Shown: positions 1-7,741, numbered from the stretch's first letter. The stretch is DNA of 37,773 bases from Balneolales bacterium (GCA_022565805.1 JAIULZ010000025.1:1-37773), one strand, 5' to 3'. Made by a program: numbers and translations. Notes: generated by a model not told the origin, from the letters alone.

Positions 1-49
1 CCGCTGGCCGGACTCGAACCGGCACGGAGTTTTAAGCTCCATTGGATTT
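1..49 (-). repeat. Left attachment site (tRNA-Leu 3' end duplicate)
   Basis: Identical to 37725-37773. Read on the minus strand it gives the 3' side of the anticodon stem, a long class II variable arm, the T arm with GGTTCGAGTCC and the acceptor 3' strand AGCGG. The sequence just inside (50-100) does not form the 5' half of a tRNA, so this copy is the duplicated fragment; the functional tRNA should be completed to the right of the window. The bases TTAAAA at the junction suggest a UAA anticodon. Confidence 0.9.
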
Positions 50-102
50 TAAGTCTCGCAGATAGTTGGCCTTCGTTTGCAGATAATACGGTTTTTTGGG
101 GT

Positions 103-125
103 TTCTGCCCTATTTCTGCCCTATT
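103..125 (+). repeat. Left-arm integrase-type repeats (2 copies)
   Basis: Two overlapping copies of TTCTGCCCTATT start at 103 and 114, an 11-bp period of about one helical turn. The same 12-mer recurs in direct orientation near the right end (37552-37624). Repeats shared only by the two att arms are what arm-type binding sites of a lambda-class integrase look like. Binding itself is inferred. Confidence 0.7.
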
Positions 126-269
126 TATTTTGAAAATATTTTTTTGATGTAACATTTCCTTCCTTTCTGAATCAGTATCTAAGACTGGCCAGTTAATTGA
201 ACTGTATTTAAAACTTATATGCATCTTATCTTACCATGTTCTTAGAATCAGAATCAAAGGAGTTAAGGA

Positions 270-395
270 ATGATGGATCTGGCTGCCTTGCTAATGCGCA
301 AATGGCCTATGATCTTGTTAGGGAGGATTGGCGCCTGCTTTGTTTTCAAGCAGGCACTCAATCTCGTATGCGACCAGCAGATCTTGTTCGGTTGA
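270..395 (+). CDS. Possible 41-aa hydrophobic peptide
   Basis: An ATG ATG start lies 7 nt after AAAGGAG and opens a 41-codon frame with a hydrophobic middle (KWPMILLGRIGACFVF) that could span a membrane. It runs toward the end of the leftward repressor gene and sits just inside the left attachment site. There is no recognisable family. The strong Shine-Dalgarno is unusual for this element, but the frame is short and could be chance. Confidence 0.2.
   Translation: MMDLAALLMRKWPMILLGRIGACFVFKQALNLVCDQQILFG
333..355 (-). terminator. Hairpin downstream of the repressor gene
   Basis: Inverted repeat GCCTGCTT (333-340) and AAGCAGGC (348-355) with a 7-nt loop lies about 50 bp past the repressor stop codon. 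There is no clear T-run after it on the minus strand, so it is at best a weak terminator. Confidence 0.3.
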
Positions 396-401
396 TGAAG
401 G

Positions 402-989
402 TTAGGGAGTTTCCTGCTGGTCTGATGCAAGCTGTTCTTTTGTTGCATCTTTCAACAATAGTTGTAGCAGTTGAACTCGTTGGGCGGCAGTAAGAGAGCC
501 GCTTTTGTCATTCTCTATGAATGATGTTTTCTCCCCTCCTATTTTTTGGAGTTCTTCTATCGTCTGCCGTGCTTCGGTTAGTAGTGCTGCAGACGATAGG
601 TTTTTATTTTCTTCTGCTTCTGTATTTATCCCTCTGTACATATTGCCTTCTCCTGTTATTATCCAGTGTAGGTTTAGATTGTGGTTTAGGTATAAGGCAG
701 ACCAGAAGTAGGCCGATACATGTATTACCGGTGGCCATTCTTCCGGTTTACGGTCTGTACTTTCTTTCCAGGTATTATATCGCTTAATGTAGCTACGCCT
801 TCTTTTTTGCATATCGGTTACGAAGCCTGGGTTTAGTCCCATAGACTGCGATATGTCTTTATTTGTCCAGCGGTTGTTCTCTTTTTCCGCGATTACAAAT
901 TCAAGGGTTCTGTCGAATAAGCCTATTGACTTTTCAGCATATACCGATAATTGATCGGAAGTTATTTGATTTCCTGTTGTTTCTGTCAT
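402..989 (-). CDS. XRE-like phage repressor
   Basis: A 195-aa protein with an N-terminal helix-turn-helix-like region (about residues 35-65, around WTNKDISQSMGLNPGFV) and the phrase LHWIITGEGNMY, closely like the NWLLTGEG signature of Bacteroidota phage XRE repressors. The C-terminal third is a charged, probably coiled-coil oligomerisation region. There is no S24 peptidase domain, so LexA-style self-cleavage is not expected. I prefer the ATG at 989: a longer frame opening at 1019 would start inside the palindromic operator at 1005-1018. It is transcribed away from the cro-like gene at 1129, the classic lysogeny switch layout, and probably binds the three operators between them. A P22-type antirepressor at 6122 could antagonise it. 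Confidence 0.75.
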   Translation of the reverse strand: MTETTGNQITSDQLSVYAEKSIGLFDRTLEFVIAEKENNRWTNKDISQSMGLNPGFVTDMQKRRRSYIKRYNTWKESTDRKPEEWPPVIHVSAYFWSALYLNHNLNLHWIITGEGNMYRGINTEAEENKNLSSAALLTEARQTIEELQKIGGEKTSFIENDKSGSLTAAQRVQLLQLLLKDATKEQLASDQQETP

Positions 990-1004
990 GTCGTTTGTAT
1001 AATT

Positions 1005-1018
1005 TGGGTATATACCCA
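1005..1018. promoter_or_regulatory. Operator 1 (TGGGTATATACCCA)
   Basis: A perfect 14-bp palindrome 15 bp upstream of the repressor start codon. Two close variants follow at 1061 and 1101, and a 13/14 match lies upstream of the integrase gene at 37653. Position suggests autoregulation of the repressor. Confidence 0.75.
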
Positions 1019-1060
1019 TTTATGAAATGTATATGCACTGCCTTTCATAATTAACCACAA

Positions 1061-1074
1061 TAGGTATATACGCA
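1061..1074. promoter_or_regulatory. Operator 2 (TAGGTATATACGCA)
   Basis: It matches operator 1 at 12 of 14 positions and keeps the GGTATATAC core. It lies midway in the divergent control region and could overlap either promoter. Confidence 0.65.
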
Positions 1075-1100
1075 TTGTTTTGATTGGTTTGGTCATGCTG

Positions 1101-1114
1101 TGGGTACGTACCGA
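1101..1114. promoter_or_regulatory. Operator 3 (TGGGTACGTACCGA)
   Basis: It contains the palindrome GGTACGTACC and matches operator 1 outside the central TA to CG change and one end base. It lies 15 bp before the ATG of the rightward regulator at 1129, where a bound repressor would block early transcription. Confidence 0.6.
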
Positions 1115-1128
1115 AATATTTTAATGAT

Positions 1129-1422
1129 ATGCAACAACAATTTTTAGAATTATCGGGGAAAGCTCGATTTAATAAGGTTCGCCTTAACCTTATCCGGGAT
1201 AAAATGAGATCCCGGGGGATGTCGATCAGAACACTTTCTAAGTTGCTCACTATTAGCTATGAGCGGGCTAAGAATCTGTTTAAGCCTCCATTTCACGTGT
1301 CGAATGAGCTGCTTAGAGAAATGGAGTCTCTGCTGGATATCTCTACTGATGATGTAAAGCAGGCTTTTATTGAAACTGGTCTCGATTTGGATGAGGCTAA
1401 GAAACTGGAGATTGAGTTATGA
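1129..1422 (+). CDS. Small helix-turn-helix regulator, Cro-like
   Basis: A 97-aa basic protein with an XRE-type helix-turn-helix around residues 30-60 (MSIRTLSKLLTISYERAKNLF) followed by an acidic C-terminus. The start is taken at ATG 1129, after operator 3; an in-frame TTG at 1084 would place the operator inside the gene. It is the first rightward gene facing the repressor and its stop overlaps the next gene start (ATGATGG), so they form one operon. A Cro or early-activator role is inferred from position. Confidence 0.65.
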   Translation: MQQQFLELSGKARFNKVRLNLIRDKMRSRGMSIRTLSKLLTISYERAKNLFKPPFHVSNELLREMESLLDISTDDVKQAFIETGLDLDEAKKLEIEL

Positions 1423-1667
1423 TGGATAACACCTTAGAGAAAGAAATCGACAGCATTATCGAAAGCCTGAACCGCTTGAAAGCAGCCATCATGAAACTGG
1501 ATGCTAAGCGTACCTGGTACTCGGCCGATGAAGCCGCTGAGGTAACCGGTCTTAAACGATCTACGGTTATTCACTACGCTAAGCAGGGTAAGTATAAGCT
1601 GGCCAGGAAAAAGGGCAAAAGATGGTTTTTCCATCGCGACGATATCTCTCCTGCTCATCGCTTTTAG
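1419..1667 (+). CDS. Excisionase-like MerR/HTH_17 DNA-binding protein
   Basis: An 82-aa protein with an N-terminal helical segment and then a winged-helix HTH_17 motif: WYSADEAAEVTGLKRSTV is followed by YAKQGKYKLARKKGKRWFF and a final DDI, the usual pattern of excisionase and helix-turn-helix 17 proteins. Its start overlaps the end of the cro-like gene. In a tRNA-integrated element such a protein is the best candidate for the recombination directionality factor that works with the integrase at 36405-37505. It could instead be a plain transcription regulator. Confidence 0.65.
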   Translation: MMDNTLEKEIDSIIESLNRLKAAIMKLDAKRTWYSADEAAEVTGLKRSTVIHYAKQGKYKLARKKGKRWFFHRDDISPAHRF

Positions 1668-1668
1668 T

Positions 1669-1830
1669 ATGGTTAAGCTTTATACCGCGGTTTGGCGGGA
1701 TGATAAGTTCACAAACTTGCATCCGCAGACTATTGCCATGCTTAAGTCTTTTGCCTTTTTGGGCGAAGTTACCATTGTAGAAACCGAATCTGAGTACAGC
1801 TTTCATGTACCGGATACCATCCCACTTTAA
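1669..1830 (+). CDS. 53-aa hypothetical early protein
   Basis: An ATG directly after the stop of the excisionase-like gene opens a 53-codon frame beginning MVKLYTAVWRDDKF and ending DTIPL. It has no recognised family. The tight spacing (1 nt upstream, 11 nt downstream) and the absence of any other frame here support it as a real operon member. Confidence 0.6.
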   Translation: MVKLYTAVWRDDKFTNLHPQTIAMLKSFAFLGEVTIVETESEYSFHVPDTIPL

Positions 1831-1841
1831 TAGGATTTCTT

Positions 1842-2096
1842 ATGCCTTACCACAAATCACCAGTTACTACTATTCGGGTAAATAGCGAGCTCGAACACAA
1901 AGTTTCCACCCTTAGAAAGAAAATTAATGAAGAAGAAGGCCGCGTAGTTTACACACTTAACAGACTGCTTTCTTGCTATGGTTCTGAATGCAGAACGATC
2001 GAGGAGTTTGAGTTCGTAGAGAAGCGAATGAAGGATTTTACCGAAAACATTAAAGCAGAGCTCAAAAAGAAAAGGAGTGCCAACCATGATGGCTAA
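1842..2096 (+). CDS. 84-aa hypothetical, possible ribbon-helix-helix protein
   Basis: A basic 84-aa protein. An N-terminal TTIRVNSELEHKV segment resembles the beta-strand plus first helix of ribbon-helix-helix DNA binders, and the rest is predicted helical and charged. It overlaps the next gene by 11 bp in the early operon. The family link is weak and rests on pattern only. Confidence 0.55.
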   Translation: MPYHKSPVTTIRVNSELEHKVSTLRKKINEEEGRVVYTLNRLLSCYGSECRTIEEFEFVEKRMKDFTENIKAELKKKRSANHDG

Positions 2097-2343
2097 AGAA
2101 ACAAGGCTGCAGGTACTGCAGTACTGTGCCGAACGGCTCAATATGGATGTGAATACCGATGTTGGAACCATCGCGTCTGAGGTTATTAGCTTGCCTGCCA
2201 AAGGCGGTTTGTCGGTTAAAGTGCTTAACTTTCATGTGTTCGACCGCAAATTTAACCACCGCGCCATTATTCGGGCTTCACATATCCGGAAGTTTTTAGA
2301 AAGCAAGAAAACAGAGCAGCAACCATCTAATTCTATTGTATGA
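2086..2343 (+). CDS. 85-aa hypothetical early protein
   Basis: The start is set at ATG 2086, 8 nt after AAAGGAG (2071-2077), one of the few good Shine-Dalgarno sites in the element; the frame also opens at a GTG at 2077. The protein begins MMAKETRLQVLQYC and has no recognised domain. Its stop overlaps the start of the primase-helicase gene (ATGA), so the two are probably translationally coupled. A replication-accessory role is only a guess from context. Confidence 0.6.
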   Translation: MMAKETRLQVLQYCAERLNMDVNTDVGTIASEVISLPAKGGLSVKVLNFHVFDRKFNHRAIIRASHIRKFLESKKTEQQPSNSIV

Positions 2344-5138
2344 ATGAGCGGATGCAGCGTATTATTTCTGCGCTTAATGGCAAGGGACTTAAGGTTGAGA
2401 AGCAGAAAGACTATATAAAGGCTCAGTGCCCATCTCATAAAGATGATAACCCTTCCCTGGTTTTTAAGCAGCAGAGCGACGGCAAAATTACGCTTACTTG
2501 CCATGCCGGGTGCGAAGGTTCTCAGGTGCTTTCAGATCTTGGCCTAAATTTCGAGGTGTTATATGCCGATGAGAAAAAACCCATCACCAAAAAGAAAAAG
2601 TCCGGATTTAATATTGATAAGGTCTACCCTTATACCGATGAGTCTGGAGTTACTTTGTATGAAACCGTTCGGCTTATTCCGAAGGATTTCAGGCAGAGAA
2701 GGAAGCTTCCTTCGGGTAAGTACGTTTGGTCGCTTAAAGATGTGAAGCGCCTGGTGGTCTATCGGCTGCCGGAAGTGCTCGAGGCCAGAAAAGAGCAAAA
2801 ACCGGTCTACCTGGTAGAAGGTGAAAAAGATGCCGATGCTCTGGCTTTTATGGGGCTAACGGCTACTACCCTGCCAATGGGTGCTGGCAAGAAATGGCAC
2901 GAGAGCTATACAAATAGCTTTACAGGGGTTCACCTGGTTATTATTCCGGATAATGATTTGCCTGGCAAAAAACATGCGGTTGAGGTGTTTAAGGCCATCC
3001 GGAAGGAAGCGGCTTCTATCCGTATTCTGCTGCTCGATTCCCTGGCAGATAAAGAGGATGTTAGCGATTGGCTGCTTAAGTCTGGTAATGATAAGAAGCG
3101 TTTGCAGAAGCTGGCCGAGACTGCCACGCCTCTGCATTCGCTTAGCGAGGTAGAAGAGCTGCTTGGCTTACAACCCGAGGAGGAGTCTATCGAAGATTCT
3201 GTTGAGCTGGCAGATCGTATTCTATTTGCCGAGACAGAAGACCGGATCTATTCGGGACGCGACCGTAGAGTGGTGGCCGATTTTGCCATAGACATTCGTT
3301 CGATTGTTTATGATGATACGGAAGGCCGCATTTTTTATATACAGGTTCGCGAACGCGAAATGGGGTTTACTGTTCGCACCAACGCTATTGAGGTGAAGCC
3401 GGAGAACCTGGACGATCTCAGAAGCTTTTATAAGTGCATACGACCGCATACAATGGGCGAAATTATACAGTACAAAGATCTTAAGATCCGGCCGTTGCAT
3501 TTGTTTAAATGGCTGCTTAAAAAGTTCGACAAACCTATCGTTCGTAGACCCGACCATGTGGGCTTTATACAGTCGCAGTTTTATGATAAACGCAATTTCT
3601 GGCTGTTCGGCAATGCGCTTATTTGTCCGGCACAGGGTAAGTATAAAGCAGAGCTCATTCTCCCTAACGAGTCTGATGAGTATATCGTAGATGAAAAGAC
3701 CGGCTTTACCCTGCCGCTGTACCAAAGCCCAAAAGAGAAAGAACAGCTCACGCCATACATTAATATAAACCAGGAGAATGTAGAACAGTTTGTAGGGGAG
3801 ATTAAATCGAACCTTATACGGCTGATTGGTGGCGGGGATCCGCAGAAGCAGGCCGGTAACTACGCCAAGTTTTTGCTTGGCTATGTGGTCTATTATTTGC
3901 ACGAGCATGTGCTGTACAATACTAATGATATTAATGGCCACGGGGTTATGCTATACATCCACGGACCCAAAGGCACGGGTAAAACCACCTATTTTAATAC
4001 CATTTTAAGAGCATTCTTTGGTCTTCATAAAACCAAAGAACTAAAAGGTAATTCGGTTACAACCCCGGCCATCGAAAATATGCTTGGCCATTTTTCGCAG
4101 CTTCCAGTCTGTTACGATGAGTATAACCCCGAAGAAAGTAAGGTCGATTACCAGTCTATAAATAGCTATTACCATCGTTCTTCGCGTACCGTTAGCGATA
4201 TGGATAGAAAAGGGCGCAATAAGTTTACCCCTATTCGTACCGGACTTTGCATAACAACCAATTTCCGGATTAATCTGGAAGTAGACCAGGCAGACGCTAC
4301 CGAAAGCCGGGCGGTCTATTTCGAGTATCGCAAAGAGTATCGTAGCGATGATGCCGAGCTGTTTACATGGTTCCAGGATAACTTAGACGAGCTCTCCCGG
4401 CTTACCACGCATATTCTTATGCAGCAGACCGACGAAAGCCGCACGAACATCCGGAACGAGGTGCAACAGCTATATCAGTTGTTTAAACAAGAAGTTGATG
4501 ATACCATTGCCAAAAATCCCAAAGATTACAGAGTAGAACATCGCCTAACAGACAACTATAGTAGATTGGTTGCCTGTTACGAGCACATTTTTGGATATGA
4601 TGCCGCGCTTCGCACCTTTACCAAGAACCATATTCTCCAAAGAATGAAGGATGCCCTGGCACAAGACAATATTCTTATCTCTCAGATTATTTTCATGGCC
4701 AGCTCCGGCCGCTTTTTGGAGTGCTGGCAGTACCATTACAGTAATAGCCAGAAATCGCTCTACGTAAACATTAAACAGCTGTACGAAACCTACCAGGATT
4801 ATAAAAGGAACCAGGCCATGCCAATGGCACAGTTCAGGGAAATGCTGCTTAAATATTTCGAGGACGAATGCGGTGGCTACGAAGTGGAAACCAGAAAGTG
4901 GTACGGCACCTATTACCTGCACGACCGCAAAATACAGATTAACAAACCGGTACATAGCTACATTTTTAGCTACGAGCAGGTGGCCGGCAACAACCATCTT
5001 AAAGAGATGTTCCCCTATGGCGATAGCCACTCTCCTTTCATTGATAACATGATGGAACCCGAAACCCAAAGGTTAGATAATAACATAAATAACAAGTACG
5101 AAGAATATCCTTTTGATGATGATATCCCGGTCTTTTAA
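2340..5138 (+). CDS. Primase-helicase
   Basis: A 932-aa multidomain replication protein. Residues about 28-60 form a CHC2-type zinc finger (C30, H33, C54, C58, with CPSHKDDNPSL). Residues about 150-250 are a Toprim domain (VEGEKD at 159-164, PDND at 203-206) like DnaG/T7-type primases. The C-terminal half has a P-loop ATPase with GPKGTGKT near residue 545 and an acidic Walker B (CYDEY) near 590, of the kind seen in SF3/D5-type replicative helicases, followed by a helical C-terminus. It would prime and unwind DNA at the element's own origin; an iteron array lies just downstream. It is typical of autonomous phage or plasmid replication modules. The start overlaps the upstream stop. Confidence 0.9.
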   Translation: MNERMQRIISALNGKGLKVEKQKDYIKAQCPSHKDDNPSLVFKQQSDGKITLTCHAGCEGSQVLSDLGLNFEVLYADEKKPITKKKKSGFNIDKVYPYTDESGVTLYETVRLIPKDFRQRRKLPSGKYVWSLKDVKRLVVYRLPEVLEARKEQKPVYLVEGEKDADALAFMGLTATTLPMGAGKKWHESYTNSFTGVHLVIIPDNDLPGKKHAVEVFKAIRKEAASIRILLLDSLADKEDVSDWLLKSGNDKKRLQKLAETATPLHSLSEVEELLGLQPEEESIEDSVELADRILFAETEDRIYSGRDRRVVADFAIDIRSIVYDDTEGRIFYIQVREREMGFTVRTNAIEVKPENLDDLRSFYKCIRPHTMGEIIQYKDLKIRPLHLFKWLLKKFDKPIVRRPDHVGFIQSQFYDKRNFWLFGNALICPAQGKYKAELILPNESDEYIVDEKTGFTLPLYQSPKEKEQLTPYININQENVEQFVGEIKSNLIRLIGGGDPQKQAGNYAKFLLGYVVYYLHEHVLYNTNDINGHGVMLYIHGPKGTGKTTYFNTILRAFFGLHKTKELKGNSVTTPAIENMLGHFSQLPVCYDEYNPEESKVDYQSINSYYHRSSRTVSDMDRKGRNKFTPIRTGLCITTNFRINLEVDQADATESRAVYFEYRKEYRSDDAELFTWFQDNLDELSRLTTHILMQQTDESRTNIRNEVQQLYQLFKQEVDDTIAKNPKDYRVEHRLTDNYSRLVACYEHIFGYDAALRTFTKNHILQRMKDALAQDNILISQIIFMASSGRFLECWQYHYSNSQKSLYVNIKQLYETYQDYKRNQAMPMAQFREMLLKYFEDECGGYEVETRKWYGTYYLHDRKIQINKPVHSYIFSYEQVAGNNHLKEMFPYGDSHSPFIDNMMEPETQRLDNNINNKYEEYPFDDDIPVF

Positions 5139-5167
5139 AAAAATTTACCCAAAAAACAGTGCTGAAA

Positions 5168-5399
5168 TTTCTAACCCTGTTTTACCGCTAAACTTTCTAA
5201 CCAAAGCTATCTAAACAGGTAATAAACTATTGTTTTTATTAATTAATATAATGGTTAGAAAGGTGGTTAGATTAAGGTTAGAAAAGGGTTAGAAAGGTTA
5301 GTTTTGGGTTAGAAAATAAAAAAGTTTCTAACCATAAATCTAACCACGATTTGGATAATAAAATCATGCACTTAACAAATTGGTTAGATTGGTTAGAAA
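5168..5399. repeat. Iteron array, probable replication origin
   Basis: About twelve copies of the 9-mer GGTTAGAAA or near variants lie in this gene-free stretch. Inverted copies are at 5168 and 5194; direct copies at 5253, 5265, 5276, 5287, 5296 and 5307 (spacing 9-12 bp, about one helical turn); inverted copies at 5325 and 5337; direct copies again at 5382 and 5391. An AT-rich segment (5226-5252, including ATTAATTAATATAAT) adjoins the central run. Helically phased iterons beside an AT-rich tract next to a primase-helicase gene are the standard layout of an origin. The binding protein is unknown; the product of the next gene is a candidate. Confidence 0.8.
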
Positions 5400-5451
5400 C
5401 GAAATGCACTACAAGTGAAAAAACTCTGAAACAGCGAAAAATGATGCTCAA

Positions 5452-5859
5452 ATGAAAAACTTACATTACAACTCTGTAAATCTGTGCAAAGCTATAGAGA
5501 CCGATACCACAGACAACCACGGAAACCAGATTTTTCTGGATGTGTACATGCAGCATTGCTGGCTATATCGCAGAAACTATACAAGCTGGGTAAGAAGTGA
5601 GAAACGACAAGTGCCACACTTGCATACCTTTACTATTGGCAGCATCATACAAACCTTTTTTAAAGAGCAGCACGGGCAGGCGGTTCTTTCTACAGACTTA
5701 CGAATAGCCCTGCAGCAGTTCGAGAAAACCGGCATTCTTACTATTCTACCTGGTCAAGGCAGCAAAAGCGATTTCCGGTACTATATGCCTACCGAATGTT
5801 TTATGAAAATGGCGACTAAGATGAATAGTAAGCGATGCCAACCCAAACCCTGGCTTTAA
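5452..5859 (+). CDS. 135-aa protein downstream of the iterons, possible winged-helix
   Basis: A basic 135-aa protein beginning MKNLHYNSVNLCKAIETD. The segment around residues 58-110 (TFTIGSIIQTFFKEQHGQA, then LRIALQQFEKTGILTIL, then a strand-turn-strand) reads like a winged helix-turn-helix with a wing. It starts 52 bp after the last iteron, so it may be the iteron-binding initiator or a regulator of replication. I recognise no named family. Confidence 0.6.
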   Translation: MKNLHYNSVNLCKAIETDTTDNHGNQIFLDVYMQHCWLYRRNYTSWVRSEKRQVPHLHTFTIGSIIQTFFKEQHGQAVLSTDLRIALQQFEKTGILTILPGQGSKSDFRYYMPTECFMKMATKMNSKRCQPKPWL

Positions 5860-5863
5860 CAAA

Positions 5864-6121
5864 ATGGAGATTCCATACTTTGAAATATCTAAAAATCTGG
5901 TATATTACAGCACTACCAAAAAAGATTCATGCAATTTACCGCTCCAATGCGGTTTCTCAACACGTTTATTCCGGGACGGGATAAATCTGTGTATTAACCG
6001 ATTTTCGGGGACGGTGTCACTGGTAATCAATCCGGTGGAGGTCAAGCCCATCTTGTGTGAGTCTGCCTTTGGTAGCATCGTCCCTATTTTTTCAAATAAC
6101 TACCATAAAAGACTCAAAACT
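5864..6121 (+). ncRNA. Structured leader upstream of the antirepressor
   Basis: This 258-nt stretch precedes the antirepressor start. Nested inverted repeats end 6 nt before the ATG: GAGTCT (6059-6064) pairs with AGACTC (6110-6115) and, inside it, TGGTAG (6070-6075) with CTACCA (6100-6105). An alternative pairing puts GGGACG (5973-5978 or 6008-6013) with CGTCCC (6079-6084), which is followed by CTATTTTTTC, resembling an attenuator. The frame is open in phase with the antirepressor, so an 86-residue N-terminal extension cannot be excluded, but it resembles no domain. A regulatory RNA role is inferred. Confidence 0.4.
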
Positions 6122-6700
6122 ATGAATACACAAATAATCGAGTTCAAAGGAACTGAGATCTACTGCCCTGTAGATTCTAATGGCCAGGTATATGTGGCCA
6201 TCAAACCCATTTGCCAAAGTTTGGGTGTAAACTTTTCAGGCCAAATTCAGCGTATAAAAAGAGACCAAATATTGAGTCAGTTGTGTGTGCCTATGCACAC
6301 AACTGGACGGGATTCTAAACAATATGAAATGGCCTGTCTACCCCTTCGTTTCGTGTTTGGCTGGCTGTTCACCATAGATGAAAATTCGGTAAAGCCAGAA
6401 GCAAGAGAGCAGGTACTAAGCTACAAAATGGAATGCTACCAGATTTTGTACGACCATTTCACCGGCCGCGTAAGCCGCTACAAGCATCGCGACCAGCAGA
6501 TCCTGAAACTCCAGGATGAGGTAGACAAAGCCGAAGCTACCCGTTCGCAGCTCGGCCGGGAGATAAAAGACAAAAAACTAAAGATCAGAGAAATGCTCGG
6601 CCAGGATCCAAACCAGCTCGAGATCTTTACCGATACCGATACCGATCAGCCAGCAGCCCTACCCCTACCACAAACCACGGAGGAACTAAGCCATGCGTAA
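6122..6700 (+). CDS. Phage antirepressor (P22_AR_N-type)
   Basis: A 192-aa protein. Residues 1-115 match the pattern of the phage antirepressor N-terminal domain: a start MNTQIIEFKGTEIYCPVDSNG, then YVAIKPICQSLGV, the QRIKRD segment, LPLRFVFGWLFTID and a terminal EVL-like helix ending YQILYDHF. A coiled-coil region (about 125-165) and a low-complexity tail with DTDTD follow. Such proteins bind and inactivate the prophage repressor or act as regulators. The start is chosen at 6122, where the domain begins, not at the in-frame ATG 5864. Its stop overlaps the next start (ATG inside AGCCATGCG). Confidence 0.8.
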   Translation: MNTQIIEFKGTEIYCPVDSNGQVYVAIKPICQSLGVNFSGQIQRIKRDQILSQLCVPMHTTGRDSKQYEMACLPLRFVFGWLFTIDENSVKPEAREQVLSYKMECYQILYDHFTGRVSRYKHRDQQILKLQDEVDKAEATRSQLGREIKDKKLKIREMLGQDPNQLEIFTDTDTDQPAALPLPQTTEELSHA

Positions 6701-7004
6701 GCCAAAAACCGAACTCGACCAGGAAAATCAACTCGACCAGGAAACCTACTTCGTAATAAGCGAAGAAGAATACGAACTCCTCCAGGACAAAATACGCGTA
6801 CTGGCAGCCTTTACAGAAGTCTGGTACGAATCCGACGCAGCCGCAAACCGCGAACAAGTATTCGCCATGTACCAGCTCACCAAAGACATGTACGACCTGT
6901 ACGAAACCAAAATCCCAAACCAACGCCTCTGCGACTTTTTAGAAGACCAAAACCTAAGCCTAACACTAAGCACAAGCCACCAAGAAGCCCCAGAAACCGC
7001 GTAA
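6693..7004 (+). CDS. 103-aa acidic hypothetical protein
   Basis: A very acidic, helical 103-aa protein (MRKPKTELDQENQLDQETYF at the start; YELLQDKIRVLAAFTEVWYE in the middle). It overlaps the antirepressor gene by 8 bp and is followed by a strong terminator, so it closes the early operon. The family is unknown; coupling suggests it acts with the antirepressor. Confidence 0.6.
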   Translation: MRKPKTELDQENQLDQETYFVISEEEYELLQDKIRVLAAFTEVWYESDAAANREQVFAMYQLTKDMYDLYETKIPNQRLCDFLEDQNLSLTLSTSHQEAPETA

Positions 7005-7033
7005 CCCCCACCCAACACTATCTACCAACCAAA

Positions 7034-7072
7034 AACCCTTTCCCGGCCAAGTAATGAGCCAGGGAAAGGGTT
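7034..7072 (+). terminator. Terminator closing the early/antirepressor operon
   Basis: Perfect 11-bp stem AACCCTTTCCC / GGGAAAGGGTT with a 17-nt loop, followed by ATTAAAAA. Confidence 0.7.
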
Positions 7073-7092
7073 ATTAAAAATGGAATGAGAAA

Positions 7093-7320
7093 ATGAGTAC
7101 AAAAGAGAAAATCGAAGAAGAACTATTAAAGGCAATGAACGCTATCGACGAAATGCAGCACTTGGTACACCAACTACCCGAAGACGAAGGGTATCAGTGC
7201 TGCTTCCTGTCTAACCTAATCGACATGAAAAGCAAGTTAAAGCACTTTTTGAACAACGACTTTGATAGCCTGGCACGTCAAAGGAAAGCACAGAGAATAA
7301 ACAATGGAGAACTGATATGA
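7093..7320 (+). CDS. 75-aa hypothetical helical protein
   Basis: A 75-aa mostly helical protein (MSTKEKIEEELLKAMNAIDE start, CC pair in the middle, basic end). Its stop overlaps the start of the next gene (ATGA), so the two are co-expressed. It has no recognisable domain. It lies just after a terminator and so needs its own promoter, which I cannot identify with confidence. Confidence 0.55.
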   Translation: MSTKEKIEEELLKAMNAIDEMQHLVHQLPEDEGYQCCFLSNLIDMKSKLKHFLNNDFDSLARQRKAQRINNGELI

Positions 7321-7652
7321 TTAAGAAATTTCACTGCAATTATGATATGTACGAAGCTAATGTTCTGCTTGAAGTTGATACTGATAAATTTACACCCGAA
7401 GTGGCAAATGAGGTTTTAACATTCTGGACATGGGATTATGACAAAGAAAATGATCCTGTAGAAGAATGCCTCAAAAAAATATGTTTAGAAGTTATACGTG
7501 TTGCAACTGCAAACAACTATAATGAGCACGGGGTAATCAGCGATTTTGAGAATAAAGAAGGCTGGTATCGCTTGAATGGTGAGGATGGGGTTAAGCTGAT
7601 GAGAGTAGATGCTTATGAGTTCAGCGAAGATAAATGCAAGTTCAGTTTTTAA
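7317..7652 (+). CDS. DUF2528-like protein
   Basis: A 111-aa protein whose pattern agrees with what I recall of the DUF2528 family, found in phages and mobile elements: a start with VDTDKFTPEVANEVLTFW, then WDYDKENDPVEE, IRVATANNYNEHGVI and a final GVKLMRV. The molecular function of that family is unknown. Base composition is more AT-rich than the replication genes. It overlaps the upstream 75-aa gene by 4 bp. Confidence 0.6.
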   Translation: MIKKFHCNYDMYEANVLLEVDTDKFTPEVANEVLTFWTWDYDKENDPVEECLKKICLEVIRVATANNYNEHGVISDFENKEGWYRLNGEDGVKLMRVDAYEFSEDKCKFSF

Positions 7653-7741
7653 GTAAAATAAAACGCTGATTAGTATATGATTTTTGGAAAAAATAGGTAA
7701 ATTATCCGCTCACGTTAATTACTAATTTTTCAATAATCTAT

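Noticed and set aside
1-100. A complete tRNA gene at the left end
   Set aside because: Only the 3' half is present; the adjacent sequence cannot make the D arm or the 5' acceptor strand.
236-787. Rightward frames in 236-493, 505-711 and 521-787
   Set aside because: They lie mostly opposite the well-supported repressor gene and show no domain or start signal; shadows of the minus-strand gene or its flank.
3222-3941. A 239-codon leftward frame opposite the primase-helicase
   Set aside because: It is antisense to an intact conserved gene with Toprim and P-loop motifs; its composition (hydrophobic and Ile-rich) is what antisense of such a gene gives.
4545-5069. A 174-codon leftward frame opposite the C-terminus of the primase-helicase
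   Set aside because: Antisense shadow with no start context and no recognisable domain.
5139-5451. A CRISPR array in the repeated stretch after the primase-helicase gene
   Set aside because: The repeats are 9-mers, in both orientations, with spacings of 9-12 bp in the main run; CRISPR repeats are longer, direct and regularly spaced with unique spacers.
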